Positions 17,059 to 25,152 of a stretch of DNA of 64,000 nucleotides are shown here, piece by piece (within the stretch, counting starts at the first letter, position 1; each line of letters starts with the position of its first letter). Source of the stretch: CALNXN01 sp942490645 (lineage in GTDB: Bacteria > Pseudomonadota > Alphaproteobacteria > Rhodobacterales > Rhodobacteraceae); contig CALNXN010000009.1 of the NCBI GenBank assembly GCA_942490645.1, positions 62,001 through 126,000 of the forward strand, written 5' to 3'. Below the pieces are notes generated by a model. That model was given only the letters and a program-made list of their open reading frames with translations, searched no databases and was not told the DNA's origin. Made by a program: the position numbers and the translations under genes.

Positions 17059-18255
17059 ATGACGCAGCCAGACCAAGAGGTCCGCCCGGTATTCTCGCAA
17101 CCGGTGCGCCAAATCACACTTATGCTGATCGTGCTGGGGCTGTCTGGCTTTGGCGTCTTTCTGGCGTTGCCGCGCGTCTTGCCCGTTTTTCAAGCGAACC
17201 CCTATCTGAACGGGTTCATCATATTTGTCTTTTGCATCGGTGTGCTGGCCTGTTTTTATCAGGTGCTACAGCTCATTGGATCTGTGCGCTGGATTGAACG
17301 GTTTGTCTCGGGCACGCTCGACAACTCAGTCAAGGCACCGCAATTGCTGGCTCCACTTGCGTCTTTGTTGCGCGCCCGTGGCGCACGTATGCAGGTCAGC
17401 GCCACATCGACCAGATCTATTCTCGATTCTGTTGCGACCCGGATAGACGAAGCGCGCGAAATCACGCGATACATCGTCAACATGCTGATTTTCCTAGGCC
17501 TTTTGGGGACGTTCTATGGTTTGGCTACCACCGTTCCCGCATTGGTCGAAACCATTCGCAACCTTGCACCACAAGACGGCGAAGGCGGTCAGGTCGTATT
17601 CAACCGGTTGATGACCGGGCTGGAATCGCAACTCGACGGGATGGGCGTGGCTTTTGCGTCCTCTCTGCTCGGGCTGGCCGGATCGCTGATTGTGGGGCTG
17701 TTGGAGCTTTTTGCCGGACACGGGCAAAATCGGTTCTACCGCGAGTTGGAAGAGTGGCTCAGTTCAATCACCCGCGTGGGCTTTTCCTCCGGCGAAGACG
17801 CCACGGGCGAGCAAAGCACCATCGCGCCAGTGGTCGACTATATGGCCGAACAAGTCGAAACCCTGCGCCAGATGGTCGAAACATCTGATGCCAGCCGCTC
17901 TGAGCTGGACACGCGGCTGGGCGATCTGGCCCAAAGCATCGAACGCATGGCCACGCAGCGTGCTGACACCGATCCCGCCGCCGCAGCATTGGAGCGGGTG
18001 GCGACCGGGCAGGAAAAGCTGATCGGGATGCTCGAAAATCAGGCAAGTGACGGCATTGACGCCGAAAGTCGGATGCGGCTGCGGTCCATTGACGTACAAA
18101 TGCTGCGCATCCTCGAAGAGATTTCAGCCGGGCGTCAGGAAAGCGTTGCCGAATTGCGCATGGACATCGCCAACCTGACGGCAGCGCTGGGCAACAGGCG
18201 GGCTTTGCCGCTCAGAGTGCGAGCAGGTGACAAGCCACAAGGCGGAGACCGCTAG
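17059..18255 (+). CDS. MotA/TolQ/ExbB-like proton-channel protein
   Basis: 398 residues. Predicted membrane helices at about 20-40, 49-71, 138-161 (NMLIFLGLLGTFYGLATTVP) and 193-219 (GMGVAFASSLLGLAGSLIVG). The third and fourth match the pore-lining pair of ExbB/TolQ/MotA stators. After helix 4 comes a 180-residue soluble tail with coiled-coil character (VVDYMAEQVETLRQMVE...LDTRLGDLAQSIERM). It is followed after 2 bases by the OmpA-like partner gene. The pair fits an ion-driven motor of unknown purpose. It is neither flagellar (no fli/flh genes nearby) nor TonB-linked (no tonB or exbD). Confidence 0.85.
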   Translation: MTQPDQEVRPVFSQPVRQITLMLIVLGLSGFGVFLALPRVLPVFQANPYLNGFIIFVFCIGVLACFYQVLQLIGSVRWIERFVSGTLDNSVKAPQLLAPLASLLRARGARMQVSATSTRSILDSVATRIDEAREITRYIVNMLIFLGLLGTFYGLATTVPALVETIRNLAPQDGEGGQVVFNRLMTGLESQLDGMGVAFASSLLGLAGSLIVGLLELFAGHGQNRFYRELEEWLSSITRVGFSSGEDATGEQSTIAPVVDYMAEQVETLRQMVETSDASRSELDTRLGDLAQSIERMATQRADTDPAAAALERVATGQEKLIGMLENQASDGIDAESRMRLRSIDVQMLRILEEISAGRQESVAELRMDIANLTAALGNRRALPLRVRAGDKPQGGDR

Positions 18256-18257
18256 CG

Positions 18258-20132
18258 ATGGCCCTCTCGCGACGCACAGGCGCGCGGTTTCAAGCGTCGA
18301 TCTGGCCGGGCTTCGTGGACGCCATGACGGGTCTTTTGCTGGTTTTGATGTTCGTGCTCACCATTTTCATGGTCGTGCAATTCGTCCTGACGGAGCGGAT
18401 TTCAGGGCAGGAAAACGAGCTGGATCAGCTGGCCGGAGAAGTTGCGGCCCTCGCGCAGGCGCTCGGTCTGGAAGAGCGCGAAAACCGCCAGCTCGAAGCA
18501 CGTGTGGGCGCGCTCGATGCCTCACTGTCTGACGCGCAATCCCAGATTGCCGCGCTGACGGCGACCCGCGATGCGCAGGCCGCAGCCCTCGACGCCGCTG
18601 AAACCCGGCTGACCAGTTTTGAGGCGCAAGTGGCCGCACTGATCTCGCAACGCGACACTGCACTTGGGCAAGTGGTTGATCTGGAGGGGCAACGTGACAC
18701 TTTGTTGAGCGAGCAAGAGGCGCTCAATCTGGCACTGGCCAGTGCGCGTGGCGAAATAGATGCCCAAACCGAAGCTGCGCGTTTGGCGGCCGCCCGTCGT
18801 GAGGCGCTTGACGCGCTTGTCGCCGATTTACGAGCCCGCAACGCGCAGACGCAAGCCGAGGTAGGGCGTTTGTCGGAGGAGGTGGCGCAAACCGCAGCGG
18901 CGCTGAGCGATGAGGAAGCCGCCCGTTTGGCCGAAGCCGCTGCCGCCGAAGCTTTGCGCGCCCGTCTGGCCGATGCGGATGCAGAGCTGACCGCGATGAC
19001 GCTTTCGTTGGAGGCACAACGTCGCGAGGCTGAAGACACACTGACGCTTTTGGCAGCAGCGCGCGCGGCAGAGGCGGATCTGGATAGCCAATTGATTGCA
19101 GCGCTTTTGCGGATTGACGGGTTGCAATCTGATTTGGCCGTCGGCGAAGCGGCGCAGGATCAGGTCGCGGTCCTCCAGGCCGAAAAGGTGGACCTTGAAA
19201 CGCGTCTTGCTGCGGCTTTGGCACAGTTGGATCAAACGCAACAGACTGCAGCTTCTGATGGTCGTGCTCTGCGCGAACAATTGGCTGCAGCACTTGCGGC
19301 CAAACTTGCCGCCGAGACGCGTAACCAGGAAACTCTAACCGAAGCTGAGCGCCGCGATGCTCTTCTGGCGCAGGCCAACCGCGCTTTGTCTCAAGAGCAG
19401 GCGATCAGTGCCGAAGCGCAGCGCCAGACCGAATTGCTCAACCAACAGGTGGCGGCGTTGCGCACACAATTAGGCGGCTTGCAAGCCTTGTTGGACGAGG
19501 CCAGCGCCCGCGATGCCGCGTCACAGGTGCGGTTGCAGTCGCTTGGCTCGGAGTTGAACACGGCTTTGGCGCGCGTCGCAGCCGAAGAACGCCGTCGTGC
19601 GCAACTTGAAGAGGCGGAACGCAAGCGACTTGAAGAAGAGGCCGCCCGGCTGACGGCGGAAGCACGAAACCTTGAGCAATACCGCTCCGAGTTCTTTGGC
19701 CGGCTGCGTGAAGTGTTGGGTGGGCAGGATGGCGTGCGTATTGAAGGCGACCGCTTTGTGTTCTCCTCTGAGGTTCTTTTTGCGCCGGGCCAAGCACTCT
19801 TGTCCTCCGAAGGGCGTGCTGAGGTCGCCAAAGTCGCACGCATTCTCAGCAGCGTAGCGGGCGATATCCCCCCCGAGATCGACTGGGTGATCCGCGTAGA
19901 CGGGCACACTGACAACGTGCCCCTGTCGGGCTTGGGCGAATTCGTGGACAATTGGGAACTAAGTCAGGCGCGCGCCCTTTCGGTGGTACGCTACATGGTG
20001 TCGTCCTTGGGCATCGCTCCAGACCGCTTGGCCGCCAATGGTTTTGGGCAGTATCAACCGGTTGCTCCGGGTGACACTGAAGAGGCTCGCGCGCAGAACC
20101 GCCGCATCGAATTGAAACTGACGGAAAAATAA
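18258..20132 (+). CDS. MotB-like membrane protein with very long coiled coil and OmpA domain
   Basis: 624 residues. N-terminal anchor at about 16-43 with an Asp at position 21 (WPGFVDAMTGLLLVLMF), where MotB/ExbD stators carry the proton-binding Asp. Residues about 50-485 are an almost unbroken Ala/Glu/Leu/Arg/Gln-rich coiled coil. From about 495 an OmpA/MotB peptidoglycan-binding domain follows: LFAPGQALLSSEG, RVDGHTDNVPLSG, WELSQARALSVV, LAANGFGQYQPV and NRRIELKL. The topology puts the coil and OmpA domain in the periplasm. Partner of the preceding stator-like gene. Function unknown. Confidence 0.88.
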   Translation: MALSRRTGARFQASIWPGFVDAMTGLLLVLMFVLTIFMVVQFVLTERISGQENELDQLAGEVAALAQALGLEERENRQLEARVGALDASLSDAQSQIAALTATRDAQAAALDAAETRLTSFEAQVAALISQRDTALGQVVDLEGQRDTLLSEQEALNLALASARGEIDAQTEAARLAAARREALDALVADLRARNAQTQAEVGRLSEEVAQTAAALSDEEAARLAEAAAAEALRARLADADAELTAMTLSLEAQRREAEDTLTLLAAARAAEADLDSQLIAALLRIDGLQSDLAVGEAAQDQVAVLQAEKVDLETRLAAALAQLDQTQQTAASDGRALREQLAAALAAKLAAETRNQETLTEAERRDALLAQANRALSQEQAISAEAQRQTELLNQQVAALRTQLGGLQALLDEASARDAASQVRLQSLGSELNTALARVAAEERRRAQLEEAERKRLEEEAARLTAEARNLEQYRSEFFGRLREVLGGQDGVRIEGDRFVFSSEVLFAPGQALLSSEGRAEVAKVARILSSVAGDIPPEIDWVIRVDGHTDNVPLSGLGEFVDNWELSQARALSVVRYMVSSLGIAPDRLAANGFGQYQPVAPGDTEEARAQNRRIELKLTEK

Positions 20133-20177
20133 ATGGTCAAAGGCTGAGGTGTGTTGAGCAATTGCCCGGCTGCGAAC

Positions 20178-20219
20178 AAAAAAGCCCCGGCCAGACCTAT
20201 GTCTGACCGGGGCCTTTTT
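20178..20219. terminator. Bidirectional terminator
   Basis: AAAAAGCCCCGG-c-CAGAC, loop CTAT, GTCTG-a-CCGGGGCCTTTTT. The long stem has A and T runs on the two sides, so it serves both the OmpA-like gene (rightward) and clpA (leftward). Confidence 0.92.
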
Positions 20220-20234
20220 CTTATCGAAGATGGC

Positions 20235-22556
20235 TTACTCGGCCGTCAAAAGAGGCGGCTTATTGCCTGACAGACGCGGATTGTCTGGGCCTTCGATCTT
20301 CAGGTCGATCTCTCCACCCTTGACACCGACACGCACCACGCCGCCTTTGGCAAGCTTGCCAAAAAGCAATTCTTCGGCCAATGGCTTCTTGATGTGCTCT
20401 TGGATGACCCGGCCCAAGGGACGCGCACCCATTTTGCTGTCGTATCCACGCTCGGCCAACCATTCGGCTGCGGGCTTGGTTAGTTCGATGGTAACATTCC
20501 GGTCCATCAACTGCGCCTCGAGCTGCAACACGAATTTCTCGACAACCCTCAGAATGACCGACTTGGGCAGCGGCGCAAAGCTGATCACCGCATCCAGACG
20601 GTTGCGGAATTCAGGCGTGAACGTCCGCTCAATCGCGGCTGTGTCCTCCCCTTCGCGCCGATCACGGCCAAACCCGATTGCCTCTTTGGCTTGTTCGGCG
20701 GCACCCGCGTTCGACGTCATAATCAAAACCACGTTGCGGAAATCAACTGTCCGACCGTTGTGGTCCGTCAGCTTGCCGTGGTCCATCACCTGCAGAAGGA
20801 TGTTGTAGACATCCGGATGGGCTTTCTCCATCTCATCAAGCAGCAATACGCAATGCGGGTGCTGATCGACACCGTCGGTGAGCATACCGCCCTGATCAAA
20901 CCCGACATAGCCGGGAGGCGCACCGATCAGGCGCGAAACCGCGTGTTTTTCCATGTATTCCGACATGTCGAACCGCAGCAACTCCACGCCAAGCGTATCC
21001 GCCAACTGTTTGGCTACTTCCGTCTTGCCGACACCTGTGGGTCCGGCAAAGAGATAGTTGCCAATCGGCTTTTCAGGCTCGCGCAGGCCCGCGCGGGCAA
21101 GTTTGATCGCGGAAGACAGTGCCTCGATCGCCTTGTCCTGTCCAAAGACCACACGCTTAAGGGATCCTTCGAGATCCTTCAGTACCTCTGCATCGTCCTT
21201 GGAGACGTTTTTCGGTGGAATGCGCGCGATTTTCGCCACGACATTCTCAATCTCCTTGGTGCCGATAGTCTTGCGCCGTTTTGCGGCCACCACCAGATGT
21301 TGTGCTGCACCTGCTTCATCAATGACGTCGATGGCGCTGTCAGGCAATTTGCGGTCATTGATGTAGCGCGAGGCCAGCTCAACGGATGTCTTGATCGCAT
21401 CGGCGGTATATTTAACCGAATGGTGATCTTCGAAATAAGGCTTCAGACCACGCAGGATCTTGACCGCATCCTCGACTGAAGGCTCGTTCACGTCGATCTT
21501 CTGGAACCGGCGGCTCAACGCGCGGTCCTTCTCGAAATGCTGGCGGAACTCTTTATAGGTTGTTGAACCCATCGTGCGCAGTTTCCCACCGGCCAATGCA
21601 GGTTTGAGCAGGTTTGACGCATCCATGGCACCGCCTGATGTGGCACCGGCACCGATCACGGTGTGGATTTCGTCGATGAACAAAACCGCATCTTTGTGCT
21701 GTTCCAACTCCGAGACGACCGCTTTAAGGCGTTCCTCGAAGTCACCGCGGTAGCGTGTGCCCGCGAGCAATGCGCCCATGTCGAGCGAGTAAATGGTGGT
21801 ATTGGCCAGGACTTCGGGTGTTTCACCCGCCACGATCTTGCGCGCCAACCCTTCGGCAATGGCGGTTTTTCCCACACCAGGGTCGCCAACCAACAACGGG
21901 TTGTTCTTGCGGCGACGGCAGAGCACTTGAATGCAACGCTCCACTTCGCTCTCGCGTCCGATCAATGGGTCAATGTCACCTTCACGCGACTTTGCGTTGA
22001 GGTCCACGCAGTACTTCTCAAGCGCGCTTTCCTTCTTTTCGCCATCAGTGACGCCTTGGGCCTCGTCCTCGCTCTCGGGGGCGCCGGACACGGGGCGCGG
22101 CTCTCCGTAGGCGGGGTCCTTGGCAACACCATGTGCGATGAAATTCACCGCATCATATCGCGTCATGTCCTGCTCTTGCAGAAAGTAGGCTGCGTTGCTT
22201 TCACGCTCGGCAAAGATGGCAACCAGAACATTGGCGCCGGTCACCTCGGTACGTCCCGACGATTGCACGTGGATCGCCGCGCGTTGAATGACCCGCTGGA
22301 ACGCGGCCGTTGGCACCGCTTCGGAGCCGTCGATATCCGTCACAAGGTTGCTGAGGTCTTCGTCGACAAACTCAACCAACGTGGCGCGCAGATCTTCCAG
22401 ATCCACACTGCACGCTTTCATCACGCGCGTGGCGTCGGGTTCGTCGAGCAATGCCAGCAGCAAATGCTCCAGTGTTGCGAATTCATGCCGGCGCGCATTG
22501 GCCAAGGCCAAAGCAGAATGGATCGCCTGTTCAAGTGTGGTCGAAAATGAAGGCAC
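20235..22556 (-). CDS. clpA: ATP-dependent Clp protease ATP-binding subunit ClpA
   Basis: 773 residues. Unfoldase that feeds substrates to ClpP. Clp N-domain repeats at 1-145 (TTLEQAIHSALALAN, FATLEHLLLALLDEPDA), a variable linker with an acidic stretch (about 150-180), then two AAA+ modules: GDPGVGKTAIAEG with FIDEIHTVIGAGA, and GPTGVGKTEVAKQ with LLLDEMEKAHPDVYN. No middle coiled coil, so ClpA and not ClpB. clpS is not adjacent. A candidate RpoH promoter lies upstream (22641-22668). Confidence 0.96.
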   Translation of the reverse strand: MPSFSTTLEQAIHSALALANARRHEFATLEHLLLALLDEPDATRVMKACSVDLEDLRATLVEFVDEDLSNLVTDIDGSEAVPTAAFQRVIQRAAIHVQSSGRTEVTGANVLVAIFAERESNAAYFLQEQDMTRYDAVNFIAHGVAKDPAYGEPRPVSGAPESEDEAQGVTDGEKKESALEKYCVDLNAKSREGDIDPLIGRESEVERCIQVLCRRRKNNPLLVGDPGVGKTAIAEGLARKIVAGETPEVLANTTIYSLDMGALLAGTRYRGDFEERLKAVVSELEQHKDAVLFIDEIHTVIGAGATSGGAMDASNLLKPALAGGKLRTMGSTTYKEFRQHFEKDRALSRRFQKIDVNEPSVEDAVKILRGLKPYFEDHHSVKYTADAIKTSVELASRYINDRKLPDSAIDVIDEAGAAQHLVVAAKRRKTIGTKEIENVVAKIARIPPKNVSKDDAEVLKDLEGSLKRVVFGQDKAIEALSSAIKLARAGLREPEKPIGNYLFAGPTGVGKTEVAKQLADTLGVELLRFDMSEYMEKHAVSRLIGAPPGYVGFDQGGMLTDGVDQHPHCVLLLDEMEKAHPDVYNILLQVMDHGKLTDHNGRTVDFRNVVLIMTSNAGAAEQAKEAIGFGRDRREGEDTAAIERTFTPEFRNRLDAVISFAPLPKSVILRVVEKFVLQLEAQLMDRNVTIELTKPAAEWLAERGYDSKMGARPLGRVIQEHIKKPLAEELLFGKLAKGGVVRVGVKGGEIDLKIEGPDNPRLSGNKPPLLTAE

Positions 22557-22640
22557 TGTGCGTGCTCCTTCTGATCGGGGTCGGTCGGGGGTACCGAGTC
22601 ATATCAATCCCTCGGCCAACCATAGCCTCATAGTATTAGA

Positions 22641-22668
22641 GTTTGGTTGATCGTCGGCCCGCTTCAAG
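22641..22668 (-). promoter_or_regulatory. RpoH (sigma-32)-like promoter of clpA
   Basis: On the minus strand CTTGAA (22668-22663), 16-base spacer, CCAAAC (22646-22641). This compares with the alphaproteobacterial RpoH consensus CTTGAA-N16/17-CCANNT: a perfect -35 and five of six bases in the -10. It would start about 75 bases before the clpA ATG. Confidence 0.45.
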
Positions 22669-22731
22669 TTTTTTCTTGTGATTTTGGGTCACAATTTGTG
22701 AGAAGACCGTATTAAGTCTGTGATTTCAGCG

Positions 22732-23499
22732 TCAGAACGTGTCCTTACGGGCACGGATTTCAGTAAAGACCTCAACGTCGGATGCTTCGGTCAGCCCCAA
22801 ATGGGCGCGGATTCCCGGATCGGTTGCGCGTAGGAACGGGTTTGTCGCCATTTCTAGTGCCAAAGTCGAAGGAACAGTCGGTTTTCCTGCGGCCCGGGAT
22901 GCCGCAATGCCTTCTGTCCGAGATATAAGTTCCGAATTCTGCGGATCAATGGTTAATGCAAACTTAGCGTTGGCTGCGGTGTATTCATGTCCTGAACACA
23001 CAAGCGTGTCCGGCGGCAGCGCCATCAGCTTGGACAAGGACCCCCACATCTGCGCGGGCGTACCCTCGAAAAGCCGCCCGCATCCCAGTGCCATCAGGCT
23101 ATCGGCGGTGAACACCGCCCCGGCGTCGGGCACATGCAACGCAATATGACCCACCGTGTGTCCGGATACATCCATGACATTCACGGAGTGGCCCGCAAAA
23201 TCAAAGCTGTCTCCGTCGGCCACAGCATGATCCAGCGGCGGCAATCGATGCGCATCCGCGGCAGCCCCGGTGACGGGCGCAGGATAGCGACGCAATACCT
23301 CGGCCAATCCCTGAACGTGGTCCGGGTGGTGATGCGTCAGCCACACCTGTGACAATGTCCATCCGCGGTCGGCCAGTTCGGCCATGATCGGGGCTGCTTC
23401 GGGCACATCGACCAATGCGGTCTGTCCGCTGGCGCTGTCATGAAGCAAAAACGCATAATTGTCGGACAGGCAGGGGATGGTCACAAGGTCCAAGGGCAT
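22732..23499 (-). CDS. gloB: Hydroxyacylglutathione hydrolase (glyoxalase II)
   Basis: 255 residues. It hydrolyses S-lactoylglutathione to lactate and glutathione, ending methylglyoxal detoxification. Metallo-beta-lactamase fold with THHHPDHVQG, VSGHTVGHIALH, AVFTADSLMALGCGRLFEG and the late His in CSGHEYTAAN; the C-terminal HAGH domain ends in TEIRARKDTF. Two ATGs compete: the second (23499) is 7 bases after GGAG, while the first (23505) is only 2 bases from it, so the second is preferred. Confidence 0.94.
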   Translation of the reverse strand: MPLDLVTIPCLSDNYAFLLHDSASGQTALVDVPEAAPIMAELADRGWTLSQVWLTHHHPDHVQGLAEVLRRYPAPVTGAAADAHRLPPLDHAVADGDSFDFAGHSVNVMDVSGHTVGHIALHVPDAGAVFTADSLMALGCGRLFEGTPAQMWGSLSKLMALPPDTLVCSGHEYTAANAKFALTIDPQNSELISRTEGIAASRAAGKPTVPSTLALEMATNPFLRATDPGIRAHLGLTEASDVEVFTEIRARKDTF

Positions 23500-23561
23500 G
23501 GTCATTCTCCGTCGCTTTTGTCAGACTGTAACCAGAGTGACGGATCACGGGGCCGGCTGCA

Positions 23562-24296
23562 ATGCATCTTGATGTGCAAGACCTGCGTAATTTCTACTAC
23601 CGCAGCGCTTTGGGGCGGGCGGCGCAGGCGTCGCTCAGGGCGCGGATGCAGGAGTTGTGGCCCGAAGCCAAGGGGCAAACCGTGGTTGGCTACGGCTTTG
23701 CGGCACCGCTCTTGCGCCCCTATCTCAAGGATGCGCGCCGGGTGATGGCACTAATGCCGGGGCCACAGGGGGTGATGCCGTGGCCCTCGGGGCTGCCCAA
23801 TGTGTCGGTGTTGACCGAAGAAACGCTTTGGCCGCTGGAAACGGGCCATGTGGACAAGCTGGTGCTGCTGCATGGCTTGGAAACCTGCGAACGCGCGGCG
23901 GATCTTTTGGAGGAATGCTGGCGCGTGCTGGGTCCTGGGGGACGGGCGATCTTTATTGTCCCCAATCGCGCGGGCCTTTGGGCGCGGCGTGATCGGACAC
24001 CGTTCGGATTTGGGCGGCCCTATTCGTCGGGTCAGCTTGAGACGCAATTGCGCAAACACCAGTTCCTGCCCGAACGCCACGTTGGGGCGCTTTATCAGAT
24101 TCCCTCGGCCAAACGTATCTGGATGAAATCGGGCGCGGCATTTGAAAAGTTCGGCCGCAACGTGCCCACGATGATGGGCGGCGGTGCGTTCATGGTGGAA
24201 GCAACCAAGCTCGTCTATCCGCCCAAGGGCAAGGTGAGCACGGCCCGTGCCCGCCGACCTGTCGGCGTCATGGAGCCGACCGCCAAGCCGATATGA
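23562..24296 (+). CDS. Class I SAM-dependent methyltransferase
   Basis: 244 residues. Rossmann-like methyltransferase domain with a relaxed SAM loop (VVGYGFAAPLLRPY rather than a GxGxG), then DKLVLLHGLETCERAADLLEECWRVLGPGGRAIFIVPNRAGLWARRD, as in the Methyltransf_11 family. The C-terminal part is basic (KGKVSTARARRPVGVMEP). The substrate is unknown. Divergent from gloB, an arrangement common in this bacterial family. Confidence 0.8.
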   Translation: MHLDVQDLRNFYYRSALGRAAQASLRARMQELWPEAKGQTVVGYGFAAPLLRPYLKDARRVMALMPGPQGVMPWPSGLPNVSVLTEETLWPLETGHVDKLVLLHGLETCERAADLLEECWRVLGPGGRAIFIVPNRAGLWARRDRTPFGFGRPYSSGQLETQLRKHQFLPERHVGALYQIPSAKRIWMKSGAAFEKFGRNVPTMMGGGAFMVEATKLVYPPKGKVSTARARRPVGVMEPTAKPI

Positions 24297-24591
24297 CGCA
24301 GGCGCGGCTTTGGATGATTTCGCCAAACTGCAGGTGCGGGAATCGAAAAAACTGCCCTTTTTGAGGGCGCACAAAAAACTTTCTGGCATGCCAAAGCGTC
24401 GCATGTAGGCCAAAGCCATGAAAAAAAGGGCAATTGGTCTTAGGGGTGATTAACGAACATATGTTGCGGGGTGGGAAGTGGTCTGCTACATCACCGCTGA
24501 TTTTGACGTCTTGAACCATTTCAAGCCGCGCCAACTCCTCCGGTGACGCGACGCTTTCGCATATCCGGGACAGAGCATCGAAAGGGTGGAT
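24297..24591. other. Intergenic region before the ATP synthase operon
   Basis: 295 bases without a gene. It holds a GCCCTTTTT / AAAAAGGGC inverted pair about 60 bases apart (24354-24362 and 24423-24431), which could end the methyltransferase transcript. It also holds a perfect CTTGAA-ccat-TTCAAG dyad (24510-24525) close to where the atp promoter should lie. No clear -35/-10 pair is visible. Confidence 0.4.
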
Positions 24592-25152
24592 GTGTCCGAA
24601 CCAGCTTCGATTTCAACCGGCATTGCTGCGCGATATGCCACAGCCGTGTACGACCTTGCCAAAGAGGGCAAGTCCGTCAAAGCGCTGGAATCCGATTTGG
24701 AGGCTCTGCAATCCTCCCTGAGTGATAGCGCGGACTTCCGTTCCTTGATAACCTCGCCGGTCTATTCCCGCGAAGAGCAAGCCGGGGCGATCACCGCGAT
24801 TGCCAAAAAGATGAAGCTGTCGGGCATCATGGCCAACACGCTGAACCTGATGGCCCAAAAGCGCCGCCTTTTCGTGCTGCCGCAATTGGTCCAGTCGCTG
24901 CGTAACATCATCGCCGAAGACAAAGGCGAGGTCACAGCAGAGGTCACATCGGCCAAAGCACTGACCAAGGCTCAGGCAGACAAGCTGGCCAAGTCGCTCA
25001 AAGCCTCAACCGGCAAAACCGTCACACTGAATGCGACCGTTGATGAAAGCCTCATCGGCGGTCTTGTCGTCAAAGTGGGTTCGCGCATGATCGACACGTC
25101 GATCCGGGCGAAACTCAATTCCCTCCAGAATGCAATGAAAGAGGTCGGATAA
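24592..25152 (+). CDS. atpH: F1 ATP synthase delta subunit
   Basis: 186 residues. It joins the F1 head to the peripheral stalk. Starts with SEPASISTGIAARYATAVYDLA; GTG at 24592 is preferred over GTG two codons earlier because the AAAGGG ribosome site otherwise overlaps the start. The C-terminal TVDESLIGGLVVKVGSRMIDTSIRAKL is the family signature. First gene of atpHAGDC; the stop directly abuts the atpA ATG. Confidence 0.95.
   Translation: MSEPASISTGIAARYATAVYDLAKEGKSVKALESDLEALQSSLSDSADFRSLITSPVYSREEQAGAITAIAKKMKLSGIMANTLNLMAQKRRLFVLPQLVQSLRNIIAEDKGEVTAEVTSAKALTKAQADKLAKSLKASTGKTVTLNATVDESLIGGLVVKVGSRMIDTSIRAKLNSLQNAMKEVG

Noticed and set aside
17059..20132. Zorya anti-phage system
   Set aside because: The MotA/MotB-like pair recalls ZorA/ZorB, but there is no ZorC/ZorD or ZorE, the long coil is in the wrong partner and compartment, and neighbours are housekeeping genes.
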